Part shown: positions 44,056 to 54,006 of the stretch, one piece after another
How positions within the stretch are numbered: position 1 is the stretch's first letter
How the letters are laid out: each line of letters starts with the position of its first letter
NCBI GenBank assembly: GCA_030268105.1
Contig: BSDZ01000035.1
Location: forward strand, 1-64,000
Source of the DNA: Volvox africanus
Lineage: Eukaryota > Chlorophyta > Chlorophyceae > Chlamydomonadales > Volvocaceae
DNA length: 64,000 nucleotides
Direction: 5' to 3'
Made by a program: the position numbers and the translations under genes
Notes under the pieces: generated by a model
The model's database searches: none
Told to the model about the DNA's origin: nothing
Seen by the model: the letters and a program-made list of their open reading frames with translations, nothing else

Positions 44056-45339
44056 TTGGAATACATGTCGTGTGATCAGTATCCACCAACTATGGAGGAG
44101 AGTGATCAGGCTAATATTAGTGTTCATTATGGAGAACCGGACACCACACCGAACGTTGATAACTTATATAATCCCCAATCAGATGCTCCCCAGTCGAACT
44201 CCCCTTATCCAGCTCAGAATCCTCCTGGGGCGTCAGACCCTATGAGGCCCACCGAGGTGGAGCAGAACCCAGCGATGGTATCGCTACAGCAACTTATGGA
44301 TGAAGGTGGGGTTCCTGGTTTCGTAGTCCCAACGCCTCAACTACATATTCGTCATGATGCCGAACCTAAGAATACCGCAAGTGCCACCCGTTCCTATGTT
44401 CGTGATGCTAAAAAGTATCTGAAATTGGTAAAGGGTGGTGATCGCGACGAAGTGAAGTGTCTTTTCATCGGAGCTACACTAAGCGGCGTCGCAAGAGAAT
44501 GGTATGATCATTGGACCACTGTACCAGAGCACTTTACGTTTGAAGAATTAATTAACGCGCTCCTTAATCATATCGCTCCCGGAAATCAGTCGCAAGTGGC
44601 TGCCATGTACAGAGAGTTACACGCAGGCGCTTATCGAATGCGAACTAACGAGTCCGTGGAGGATTACCGGCTGCGTTTCGAAGCAGTAACAGCACCCATG
44701 ATTGGATTCTCCGAGGGAGACTACATTTATTGGTTCCAACGCGGTCTCTCGCTTCAGTTAGCCCGAGCAAGTACGGACCTGACACGGGAAGGGACAAGAT
44801 CGTATACGCGATGGGTTCAGATCGTTCGTGACGTCGAAGCTCGCCTTGGAACGGGACAGGAACGCCCGACACCATTAGCACCGTTATCAGTTGACACGAT
44901 GCAAGATATATCTAATGAGACTGATCCAGCACCTGAGACTACTGGCATTCCACTACCTCCAGCTCCGATGCGCCGGGGTGGCAACCCTCCGTCTAGCCAC
45001 GCTCATACTCCTGGTACCCAAGAACTAACTCCAAGGGATTCGCAGATGATTTGGAGTACGCGGAAGAGGACGAGCGTGCTACAAAATACCGCCGAGTCAC
45101 GCGGAGCTGTATCAGAATCGAAGCGGTCAAGAACACAAAATCGATGGCTTTCCAAGTGGGGATGTATGCAAACGGAGTTTGCGCAGCGACGACAATTGGG
45201 AGTCTGCCTTCGGTGCGCATCAAATCACCTTACAAGGAACTGCCCGCTTTTACCCCCATTAGTTGTAGGACCACCTTCAACGGATGAGGCACCTGACACG
45301 ATTTCCGTTGATATTGTCGGAGCACCCAATCCACGTTAA
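44056..45339 (+). CDS. Gag of gypsy copy E (intact frame, 427 residues)
   Basis: Capsid-type Gag polyprotein that packages element RNA. N-terminal half is unique to this copy (MSCDQYPPTMEESDQANI); the capsid-like core has TASATRSYVRDAKKYLKLVK, CLFIGATLSGVAREWYDHW and MRTNESVEDYRLRFEAVT; the C-terminal zinc knuckle is CLRCASNHLTRNC (CX2CX3HX4C). Ends at a TAA, unlike copies G and H where a UAG follows the knuckle. The pol that follows is broken, so this gag could only act with proteins supplied by another copy. Confidence 0.85.
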   Translation: MEYMSCDQYPPTMEESDQANISVHYGEPDTTPNVDNLYNPQSDAPQSNSPYPAQNPPGASDPMRPTEVEQNPAMVSLQQLMDEGGVPGFVVPTPQLHIRHDAEPKNTASATRSYVRDAKKYLKLVKGGDRDEVKCLFIGATLSGVAREWYDHWTTVPEHFTFEELINALLNHIAPGNQSQVAAMYRELHAGAYRMRTNESVEDYRLRFEAVTAPMIGFSEGDYIYWFQRGLSLQLARASTDLTREGTRSYTRWVQIVRDVEARLGTGQERPTPLAPLSVDTMQDISNETDPAPETTGIPLPPAPMRRGGNPPSSHAHTPGTQELTPRDSQMIWSTRKRTSVLQNTAESRGAVSESKRSRTQNRWLSKWGCMQTEFAQRRQLGVCLRCASNHLTRNCPLLPPLVVGPPSTDEAPDTISVDIVGAPNPR

Positions 45340-46571
45340 CACGGAAATGTTAATTGGCATGGAGTACTAAATTACGTTCTGGCTGGGATAAATCTTGATT
45401 GAATCCGGCAATGTTGACATGAGAGGACTCTTCGCTACTTTGACTTAATATACTCGATGATTAATATCTATGTGCCTCTAACGGATCCTTTTCTGCTGAC
45501 TAGCATGGATCGTAGGTATGATGCGGATGTACGCCACGTTTGACTCTTTTAGATGGCAACAAAATCGATTTTGTTGATTGAAATTTTGGGACACCTAAGT
45601 ATTACCGGTGTTACTGACGACCTTATCTCAAATAAGTGATAAGCATGATGGGATTGATCCCATAGTCGTCTAAGTGTTCAGGTTATCCTCGTTGATGAGG
45701 ATAAGCATCCCATCGTGGGCAGGATCACCCTTAGTCGTCGAAGGACCCTCTGTGTGTTAGGGCCCAATGAGTGCAACAAGGTCTCTCGGAGACAGCACTA
45801 CATGGACATTGGGTGCCGTGACATAACGACAATATCGCGTGTGCATCGATATGGAGTCCAGCACAATTGGCCGTTGTGCAAAAGGGAACCTATCGCATAA
45901 GGTACCTTGTCTGTCGTACTAAGATGTCACATCAGAGGAGGGCGGAACTGTGCGGAGCCTGTGGTTAATTTCGTTAGCGGCGTTCGTCCGCCGAAATAAA
46001 GAACCCAAGCTTGAAGGATGTAAGAGTAGCTTATCAAGTGATAAGGGAAGGCATCCATGAATTGCTTGTGAGGCCTTGGGTGCAATTGGTTGTTACCACC
46101 GCGCAGTCTCTTGTGAAAGATCCTGAGGTCGCAGCCCCCCCTATTGCCAAATTATACCGATGCATATGTCATCCTGGGGCTCCCACCTATGTTACCTGCT
46201 GATTATATTATCCCCTTTGTATTCGAGCACAACCCGTTTCACAACCTATATACAGGTTAGGCTGCCAAAATTGAGCGGATGAAGCGGCAAGCGGGGGATC
46301 TGCTCGCAAAGGGTATGATTTGGCCCAGCACATTGCCATCTTCTGCGCCGATAATGTTTGTTGGTAAGAAGGATGGGACGTTGCGCATGTGCATTGATTA
46401 TAAGGGCTTGAATGCGACCACGATTAAAAATCGCTACCCTTTGCCGCGCGTCGATGACCTGCTTGATAAGCTGAAGGGCTCAGCTTATTTTTCCTCGATT
46501 GACCTTCAACAAGGGTATAATCAGATACGCATTGCTGCCTCTGATATTCCGAAAACCGCTTTTCGGACCCC
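45340..46571 (+). pseudogene. Decayed pol of gypsy copy E (protease and part of RT)
   Basis: Protease-like VTDDLISNK and PIVGRITLS... are present out of frame (45560-45900); the RT start is intact from 46279 ([63 protein letters not shown]). At about 46571 the sequence switches abruptly to minus-strand pol of copy G (head-to-head). The block 45715-45900 shares its net frameshift and stop with copy F. Confidence 0.8.
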
Positions 46572-48192
46572 TGGACACATTGCATACCTTCCAACAAGGA
46601 CGCCACCTTACGTTGGCTAAAAGAGGGAATTAATACAAGCCGCAGTGTCCGAATTTTGACGGCGGTACCTCTTGTACCTGGTGAGCTGCTCGCACAACTC
46701 ATGGGAAGATGAAGGGATAAATAGAATAATGTGGCCAGATAAATCGAGGGAAGGAAGAGGGCAACGCGGTGCACATAAATTACACAATGGGTCGAAACGG
46801 TTTAGTCCCGTGCTCCCGTCGAGCGAAAAACGTCGCTCGATAGCCCGCTCGATTTGTCCAAAAACAGAAGGTAAAAGGGCCCTCACAGCCGGACGCAACG
46901 ACGGCCAGCGGCCACATTCACTCTCTTCGATCCCGGGAGAAGCCCCTTCCTCCACATCCCGGGCAACTTCCTAAGTCGTCTTCAGTATAAAAGGTGGCAA
47001 AAGAGGGCATTCGCGAGTAGGGTGCTCTCCCGCACACCTCAAGCAGAGGTTAGCAAACTTCCGACGGTCAAACTCCGAACGTCGGCACTCCCACTTTTGC
47101 ATGTACGGATCATCTGTCCAGGGCCGCGTTCACTAGGAGCCGCGTTCTGCATTGCAGCTACAGACGGTGTGCTCTCTCTTCGCTTTCCTTTCGCATGGCC
47201 AGAGCTCCGCCCAGCTCCCGCAGACCCACGATTGCTTGGGCTTTGGCGTCCGCGAACATCATACCGTCTTTCCTTTCGAATGGTATTCACGGCTGCCGCG
47301 GAGCGTTGACGATCGGAACCCTGGTCCTTCGGTATCGACTCCGAAGGTGGTTCCTGCGCTCGCATCGCGTGAATACGAGGATTAATTTGCTTAGCGTCTT
47401 TTCCAGCTAAATTCCGAACTTCTGCACCTCTAGCAAAAGCTACTAACGCATCATAAGATTGAAACGGAATTCCACTGAGATCGGTGGCACACCACCGCGC
47501 AAGGGATTCAGTGAGGCCACGGTGAAACCAGAAGATACGATCCTCCTCAGGAAAATTAACAATAGGGGTTATCAGTGCCTCGAAACGGGACTGATAAGCA
47601 GGAACGGTCTCGTGTGGACGCATATGGTACGTGCCTTGTGCCAGCGTCTTATGAGCCTCGTTGCTACGCGAGCGAACTTCCGTAGCAAAGCAGGCGAGGA
47701 GAGCATCGATCTGGTTGTCAAACGTGTACTTGCCTCTAGCGGTGGTCCATTCGTCATACCAATCCTTTGCGGCACCCTCGAGGGTATTCCCAACGAACAG
47801 GCATTTAATAGAGTCGCATCCCCCGCCGTGCACCGCTTGCAGATATTGCCTAGCGTCGCGAACGCAAGCCCTGGTCCTATCCGCGACACTATGCCCTGAA
47901 TTCTTTGCCTTTTCGTCAGCGGAGATATTGAGCTTAGGCACGGGGATAGTCAACTTCATAACCTCCGGTATTCCGACGGGTTCTTGAACGCGGGTGTTAC
48001 CGGAGCCCGTTGTGCTCCAACTCCTTCACTTGTTGTAGCCGCTGCCGACAGTGGTACAATTAAGTGTGAAGGGGTCTGAAGAACAATGGGGTCAGACATA
48101 ATACGAGTCCCGACAGTATCGGGATTGGTAAAAACAGGTCTAGCGGCAGGACCGCTATCGGGTTGGCTGGCGGTGCCCAGATAGGAACTATC
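46572..48192 (-). mobile_element. Gypsy copy G internal part 1: gag and start of pol
   Basis: Minus strand. Gag (47039-47959 plus its tail) has MKLTIPVPKLNISADEKA, CLFVGNTLEGAAKDWYDEW, and after a frameshift the zinc knuckle CLRCAGEHPTREC. An in-frame TAG follows at 46971-46973, then pol begins EVARDVEEGASPGIEESECG and RWPSLRPAVRALLP (46617-46955). Pol is cut off at 46571 at the inverted junction with copy E. The N-terminal side of gag is interrupted at 48192 by the copia element and resumes at 52888. Confidence 0.85.
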
Positions 48193-48378
48193 TGTTGAAC
48201 ATCGGTCGGAACAATAGTGGAGACCATGCGCGATAGACAGGACAAATGCGAGTACGGCATTGGTACGAATGTCTATTGTCCCTATTATGTGGAGTCAGTG
48301 CGATATGCTAAGACTTTAGCACTTATGTAACAAACTACGGAGTTGCTTCCTTGTCCAACTGCGTGTCGCATTCTAACA
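48193..48378 (+). repeat. Copia 5' LTR (186 bp)
   Basis: TGTTGAACATCGG...CATTCTAACA. Differs from the 3' LTR at four positions, all transitions. Confidence 0.96.
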
Positions 48379-48398
48379 GGTTATGAGCCCTGAGTCAA
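48379..48398 (+). other. Copia primer-binding site (initiator tRNA-Met anticodon arm)
   Basis: GGTTATGAGCCC directly after the LTR is complementary to GGGCTCATAACC, the anticodon stem-loop of initiator tRNA-Met, not to a tRNA 3' CCA end. This implies priming by a tRNA half-molecule, as known for Drosophila copia. Confidence 0.75.
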
Positions 48399-48481
48399 CG
48401 CATTAGGCGGCAATTCCTAGTTTAGGTATCTTTCCTCTGTTCCGCTGGTCTAGCGACGCTCTGGTCTAGAGCAAGGAAGAT

Positions 48482-49333
48482 ATGGGTGCTGAAGACAAGG
48501 CTGTTCAATGGGCCCTGGATGGCAAGAACTATTGGACATGGCAGCGCACTGCCAAGTACCACCTGATCGAGAAGGACCTCTGGGATTCAAATCAGGATCT
48601 ACCAGCTGCAAGTCCTGCATTATCATTGAAGGCCAAGTGCAGGCTTATAAAGATAACAGATCAGAGGTATCACAAGCTGATTGACCAGGCAGCTACGGCG
48701 GCTGACGCTTGGACCGAAATCAGGAACACCTTTATTAAAATATCGGCTCTTACTTCCTTGGTAATACACGAGGAACTGCGTGAGCTAAAGCAGACAAGCG
48801 GGAAGAGCATCGAGGAGTACTACGATGCGGTCGACGAATTGCAGGAGAAAGCTAAGTCCATCAATTGCGTCATCACTGAAGATCATCTTTTAAGTTCCTT
48901 CATGAAGGGTCTTCTACCACAGTTCAACGTGACGGTAGAAGCATACCTCGCTGGTAAGAAGTCCGATGAGGTAAACATCAAGAGTCTAAAGGAGTCTCTA
49001 CAGGCTGCCGAGTTACGACTCAACCAAAACCAGGAAGCTCCTCATGTAGCCGCCCTAGCTACTGGGTACAGTGGTGGAGGCGGCGGTGGCCGCGGCCGGT
49101 TTGGCAGCGACAGTCGGCGACATAACAGTGATTTCTGTGACAACGCCAATGGTGGTGAATCCGGAAGCGCGGGGGGATCTCGACAATGCACCAACCCTCA
49201 CGCTGACTACCGCTGTCGCAAGTGCAACGTACTAGGACACATCAAACGCGACTGCCCGCTGCTGAAACACCCATCCCAGGAGGGCACTAGAGGTGAGGGT
49301 GGTGGCGGCAAGGACAACGGCGGCAGAAAGTAA
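48482..49333 (+). CDS. Copia Gag (283 codons to an internal stop)
   Basis: UBN2/gag-type N-terminal part: MGAEDKAVQWALDGKNYWTW, DLWDSNQDLPAAS, LRELKQTSGKSIEEYYDAVD, LLSSFMKGLLPQFNV. Gly/Asp-rich spacer, then zinc knuckle CRKCNVLGHIKRDC (CX2CX4HX4C). It ends at a TAA (49331-49333) in the same frame as the protease that follows, so the stop is probably a mutation in an original gag-pol. Confidence 0.88.
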   Translation: MGAEDKAVQWALDGKNYWTWQRTAKYHLIEKDLWDSNQDLPAASPALSLKAKCRLIKITDQRYHKLIDQAATAADAWTEIRNTFIKISALTSLVIHEELRELKQTSGKSIEEYYDAVDELQEKAKSINCVITEDHLLSSFMKGLLPQFNVTVEAYLAGKKSDEVNIKSLKESLQAAELRLNQNQEAPHVAALATGYSGGGGGGRGRFGSDSRRHNSDFCDNANGGESGSAGGSRQCTNPHADYRCRKCNVLGHIKRDCPLLKHPSQEGTRGEGGGGKDNGGRK

Positions 49334-50611
49334 CAGCGCAATGATGATCGTCGCAGTCGTCAGTATGCGTTCGTGACGAGGGCAGCCACGGATACGGCTG
49401 CCAGAGCACCCACTGTGGCGGAGGTTCGCTCTGCTGTACTATCAGTCAACCACAAGTACCATTGGAAGCTGGACTCCGTGTGTCAGACTCACATCACCGA
49501 CACACTTGATGACCTCGTGAACTACCGGTCAGTGTCGAATGGGCCAATCATAGAAGGGATTGCGGGTGCCGAGTGCCGGGTCCTGGGGTACGGAGATGTT
49601 GAGCTGAAGATGGATGATGGGGTCATGGTCACACTCAAGGATGTTGCTCATGTCCCGGTGGCTGGACACCGGCTGATCTCGTTAGGCAAGATGGTTCAAG
49701 CAGGCTGGAACTTCTTAGCAAAGGAGGGGCACCTTCTTCCACCCAAACGGAGGGTGGTGTGAGAAGCAAGGTGGTATAGCCCTAGGATTTGCTTCATGAA
49801 ACAGGACCCGCCTCTGGAAGCGATCATGATAGATCGCATGTGGTTCTTAAAAGCCCTACCTTTGCATGCGCGTGAATCTCTAAAAGCTCTAGCGGTACTA
49901 GAGCAGTCCGTCGAAGAGTGGCACCGGCGGTATGGCCACCTAGGGTACGACAACCTAGGAAAAGCAACAAAAATGGTAGACGGGATGTCAGTAAACGTCG
50001 ACCAGATTTGAGAGTATGCGCAGAAAAAGGGGAAGTGTGACGTGTGCGTTGAAACCAAGGCAACTCGTGCGTCCTACCCAGAGTCTAATGACAGACCTAG
50101 GGGTGTAATGGACAGAGTACACACGGATGTAGTCGAAATGCCTGTGCAGTCCCTTGGAGGTGCTAGGTACGTTCTCACTATCCTAGATGAAGCATCGAAT
50201 TTTGGGGTGGTGCGTTGTGTGGCGAAGAAAAATATGGTCGCGTCGACCATGAAGGAAGTTCTCCTGTACATGGAGAAACAGTCGAGATGCGAGCTGCGGT
50301 CTGTACACAGTGACCGTGGTGGTAAGTACCTGAATCGCGAAATGGAAGCGTTCTTTGCAGAGCATGGTATCAAACATGATAAATCCGCACCCCGCACGCC
50401 CGAGCAGAACGGCAAAGCCGAAAGGCTCAATCGCACATTATTAGACCGGGTCCGAGCCATGTTGCGGGATTCAGGGTTGAAGCATGACATGTGGGCTGAA
50501 GCGATCCATACAGCATGTGCAATTCGCAACTGTTCCCCAAGTCAAGGTCTTACCGTAATACCCTTTGAGGTGTGCGGCCTGACGTGTCTGGTTCCTGGGT
50601 GTGCGGCCTGA
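49334..50611 (+). pseudogene. Copia protease and integrase, interrupted by stops
   Basis: Same frame as gag. Protease remnant HWKLDSVCQTHITDTLDDLV (normally LDSGxS/T, here LDSVCQ, so the catalytic loop is altered). Integrase: zinc-finger HRRYGHLGYDNLG and CDVCVETKA; catalytic core HTDVVEMP, SVHSDRGGKYLNREMEAFFA, TPEQNGKAERLNRTLLDRVR. Stops at 49760 and 50009 split it. At 50571-50622 a direct duplication of TGTGCGGCCTGACGTGTCTG shifts the frame. Confidence 0.88.
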
Positions 50612-51284
50612 CGTGTCTGGTTTTCGAGTGTTTGGCTGCACTGCATGGGTTTATCAGGACCAGCAGCCGCGCAACAAGCTGGATCCTACAGCCGTCAAGG
50701 GAGTGTTCGTAGGATACGAACGTGGCAGCAAAGCGTATCGTGTTTTGGTCGGGGACAAGGTCCTGGTGAGCTCTAAGGTAGTTTTTGATGAGAAACGCAA
50801 GCTGTTGGAGGAAGACAGCCGTCTAAGTGACAGTTGCAGCAGTGATGGAACAGAGTCGGCTGATGAAATTCCCATGGTAGAATTCTCGGCGGAAAATGAT
50901 CAGCTCCAAGTTATGCAAGCGGCTGCTCAGGAGCAGAGTGAAGAGCCGGGTGAAGAGAGCCAAGACGGTGATGAGATGCGGGTAGATGTCGGTGATCAAA
51001 ACGTCGGCGCAGCTGGAGGGGGTGATAAGAGCCCACCTGGCCGTCGTTACCCAGTGCGTCAAAACCGTGGACAGTTACCTGCACGCTACATTGCACAGGC
51101 TGCAGCGCTGAGGAATATAATAGTGCCTGAGTTGTATGAGGAAGCTATGACAAGCAAGGAGGCGGTACACTGGCAGCAGGCTATGGATGAGGAAATTGTA
51201 TCTCTCACTGCCAATGACACATGGGACCTTGTAAAGCCGCCACTTGGTTTGAATGTAATCCCTACGAATGGGTGTATGCTGTGA
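50601..51284 (+). CDS. Copia pol middle part (integrase C-terminus to RT start)
   Basis: Contains the GKNTP-like linker region FRVFGCTAWVYQDQQPRNKL, GVFVGYERGSKAYRVL, an acidic spacer and RRYPVRQNRGQLPARY, AMTSKEAVHWQQAMDEEIVS, NDTWDLVKPPLGLNVI. The last codons are out of frame: a one-base loss near 51270 separates it from the RT frame. Confidence 0.85.
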   Translation: MRPDVSGFRVFGCTAWVYQDQQPRNKLDPTAVKGVFVGYERGSKAYRVLVGDKVLVSSKVVFDEKRKLLEEDSRLSDSCSSDGTESADEIPMVEFSAENDQLQVMQAAAQEQSEEPGEESQDGDEMRVDVGDQNVGAAGGGDKSPPGRRYPVRQNRGQLPARYIAQAAALRNIIVPELYEEAMTSKEAVHWQQAMDEEIVSLTANDTWDLVKPPLGLNVIPTNGCML

Positions 51285-52657
51285 AGCGGAATGCTGATGG
51301 AGAGATAGAGAGGTACAAAGCTCGGTTTGTTGCTAAGGGCTTTAGGCAAAAGGGGGGCGTCGATTTCGACGAGGTGTTTGCACCAACGTGCAACCAAGTT
51401 ACTGTGCGTTCCTTTCTAGCCATGGCGACGGAGAAGGGGTATGACATACAACACTTGGACGTGCGTACGGCATTCCTAAATGGAGAGCTGGAAGAGGAGG
51501 TATACTGCGACCAGCCACCCGGTTATGAGGCAGGCGGTGCAGGCATGAAGTGTAAGCTGAAGCGGGCGTTGTACGGCCTACGGCAAGCTAGCAGGGCATG
51601 GCACAAGAAGTTGCGTGGGACCCTAGAGCAGTTGGGGTTCCAGGTCTCTATGTCTGATCCGGCGTTATTTGTGTCATACGGTCAGTCGTACACCATCTGG
51701 TTGCTGGTGCATGTTGATGACCTGCTGATCATGGGAAGTAACAAAGTCGAAGTGCAGACGATGAAGGAGAAGCTCATGAGGGAGTATGATATGCGCGATC
51801 TAGGGGAGGTGTCTCTCTTCCTGGGTATGGAGGTAGAGCGCAACAAAGCAGGGGGTGAGCTGAAGCTTACGCAGCGGCGTTATGCTGCGGAGTTGTTGCA
51901 GCGGTTCCGGATGCCTGAGGCCAAGGAACAGTCAATTCCCCTGAGCCCTACGGTTGATCTTAGAGCGGCAAAAGAGGATGAGCCGGTGCTTGAGGATGCG
52001 ACGCGTTTTCGTGCGTTAATTGGTAGCCTGATGTATTTGGCGACCTGCACGCGTCCCGACATTACCCAGGCTGTCTACATGCTGGCAAGGTTCATGTCGG
52101 CACCTACCCAGACTCACTGGGAAGCAGCTAAGGGTGTTCTGAGATACGTAAAAGGCACGATGAAGTTTGGGCTGCACTACAAGCGTGGCAGTTTAGTTGT
52201 TGATGGCTATTCTGACGCAGATTGGGCCAAGGACCGTGATAGGCGTCGGTCCACCACGGGTTTCGTCTTCCTAATGAATGGTACAGCAATCAGCTGGAAG
52301 AGCCGATTGCAGCCAACTGTTGCAACGTCGTCCGTGGAGGCGGAATACATGGCCGCGGCGTTCACCACATGTGAGGCGCTGTGGATTCGCAAGCTCCTGT
52401 ATGATTTGGGAATGGAGCAGGAGTGTGTGCGCATCTGGGATGACAACCAGGGTGCACTGAGCCTGATCAAGAATCCGGTTTCTTCGGAACGGTCAAGGCA
52501 TATTGATGTGGCTCACCACTTTGTCAGGGAGCGAACTGAGCGCGGCGAGGTCAAGTTTGATTACTGTCCTACAGAGAGCATGGTGGCAGACGTGATGACG
52601 AAGCCACTAGCTGACAAGAAATTCGCCGAGTTCAGAACCGCGATGGGTGTGCGCTGA
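51221..52657 (+). CDS. Copia reverse transcriptase and RNase H (intact frame)
   Basis: RT blocks: WVYAVKRNADGEIERYKARF, VAKGFRQKGGVDFDEVFAPT, HLDVRTAFLNGELEEEVYCD, LKRALYGLRQASRAWHKKL, and the catalytic box LLVHVDDLLIMGSNK (YVDD written HVDD). RNase H: YSDADWAKDRDRRRSTTGFV, SSVEAEYMAAAFTTCEALWI, DNQGALSLIKNPVSSERSRH, HFVRERTERGEVKF, TKPLADKKF. The true start is fused to the preceding frame; residues before WVYAV here are an out-of-frame extension. Both active centres look complete, but upstream lesions make the element non-autonomous. Confidence 0.92.
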   Translation: MGPCKAATWFECNPYEWVYAVKRNADGEIERYKARFVAKGFRQKGGVDFDEVFAPTCNQVTVRSFLAMATEKGYDIQHLDVRTAFLNGELEEEVYCDQPPGYEAGGAGMKCKLKRALYGLRQASRAWHKKLRGTLEQLGFQVSMSDPALFVSYGQSYTIWLLVHVDDLLIMGSNKVEVQTMKEKLMREYDMRDLGEVSLFLGMEVERNKAGGELKLTQRRYAAELLQRFRMPEAKEQSIPLSPTVDLRAAKEDEPVLEDATRFRALIGSLMYLATCTRPDITQAVYMLARFMSAPTQTHWEAAKGVLRYVKGTMKFGLHYKRGSLVVDGYSDADWAKDRDRRRSTTGFVFLMNGTAISWKSRLQPTVATSSVEAEYMAAAFTTCEALWIRKLLYDLGMEQECVRIWDDNQGALSLIKNPVSSERSRHIDVAHHFVRERTERGEVKFDYCPTESMVADVMTKPLADKKFAEFRTAMGVR

Positions 52658-52696
52658 GTGAAGGCGGACGATAATGGTGTTCCGTCCGAGGGGGTG

Positions 52697-52882
52697 TGTT
52701 GAACATCGGTCGGAACAATAGTGGAGACCATGCGTGATAGACAGGACAAATGCGAGTACGGCATTGGTACGAATGTCTATTGTCTCTATTATGTGGAGTC
52801 AGTGTGATATGCTAAGACTTTAGCACTTATGTAACAAACTACAGAGTTGCTTCCTTGTCCAACTGCGTGTCGCATTCTAACA
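52697..52882 (+). repeat. Copia 3' LTR (186 bp)
   Basis: Preceded by the polypurine stretch GAGGGGGTG. Carries T or A at the four sites where it differs from the 5' LTR. Confidence 0.96.
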
Positions 52883-52887
52883 CTATC

Positions 52888-53193
52888 TTCACGTCCCGAC
52901 ATAAGGCACGAGCTTATACTGGTGAACCGGAATTTACTAAAAGATCTGTAAACAGGTAGCGCAAGAGGAATTTTCGATTACTCGTGTACCGACAGAACTC
53001 CTGAGTAGCTCGAGAAGAAAAGCTACGTAATCCGTAAGGCCGTCTCTTATCTCAGTAGTCTTCTGAATCAAAGCTTTAATCTGATCCGAGTTTAAGTATT
53101 GTCCGGCCAACACAGCGTTTAATGTTGGCGTACGTTCACTTCCGATGAGGGGCAATGAGACAGTCGTGAATTTACCCGTCTTGATACCAAATT
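52888..53193 (-). mobile_element. Gypsy copy G internal part 2: leader region before gag
   Basis: Minus-strand continuation of copy G from its 5' LTR to the copia insertion. After a TTTGGTATCAAGACGGG primer-binding-like site, it encodes DQIKALIQKTTEIRDGL and YVAFLLELLRSSVGTR, matching the leader frame of copy H. Confidence 0.85.
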
Positions 53194-54006
53194 TGTTGTA
53201 TCCTTCCTTCTTCAATCATGCACTGAATCTGCACGTCTGGATGTTAGCTAGTGTGCACCAAGCTTATGAACAGCAAGGCGATTCAATGCGAACAAAGTGA
53301 CAGTGGAAGACTCAAGAATAAGGAAAGATCCAACTTACAATAGTCTTCGTTTACAAATCGGTAGATGGCCGTCAGACCCCGCGGGCAATGTTCATCACTC
53401 GGCTGCAGATGATATGCTAGAATAGCTCAGGCCGAATATATATGAGTATATCGTATGTATGCGAATTAGATAGAGTTAAGTACACGAGTACTTAGTCCAA
53501 AGTAGCGTGAGCCAACTTCGGTCTCTAGGCGGCCGTCCTCGCACCTATCACGTCGCGATACTGATGCGCAGTACAGGTCTCACTGGATTCCGATCTCAAG
53601 TGTGAGTACCTTTGTAGCACTGTTCTAAATATCGTGTCATCCGTGATATTATTGAATGCAATGCATGCAATATGCGAAGGTCCGAATATTGATATTCGCT
53701 TGCCGACCCAACCATCGCGATCGTTGCCTTCTCGCATACGCGTATGGTTTATGACGTAAATGAGGTAATAATATTTTAAGTATTATTACGTGATATAAAA
53801 TGCCAATGGATAGATCGCGCATTAATTATCAGCCTCGAGTCAAACATGTTGACCGACAGCGTGATGTCGTAGATGATAATGCGACATGCCTGATTAGCTA
53901 GATATACTCGAGTATATCATGCTAATATGATTGTATTATGCTTCATAATGTTTGAATGCATTGCGGTCTATTTCGGTGCAACCGGTGATCAAACCGGCGT
54001 ACAACA
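53194..54006 (-). repeat. 5' LTR of gypsy copy G (minus orientation)
   Basis: 813 bp, TGTTGTATCC...CGTACAACA on the plus strand. Inserted into RNase H of copy F; plus-strand bases to its right are CTCCC. Shares the conserved LTR hairpins, including ATATACTCGAGTATAT near 53905. Confidence 0.93.

Larger units (their letters stand above)
48188..52887 (+). mobile_element. Complete but defective Ty1/copia retrotransposon, Osser-like
   Basis: LTR 48193-48378, internal region, LTR 52697-52882; total 4,690 bp flanked by CTATC (48188-48192 and 52883-52887). Order of domains is gag, protease, integrase, RT, RNase H, i.e. copia type. One frame was originally continuous: it now has stops at 49331 (TAA), 49760 (TGA) and 50009 (TGA), a 29-bp-offset duplication near 50571-50622 and a one-base deletion near 51270. 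Inserted in gag/leader of gypsy copy G. The domain order, size and primer site recall the Volvox element Osser (from memory; LTRs there about 197 bp). Confidence 0.95.
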
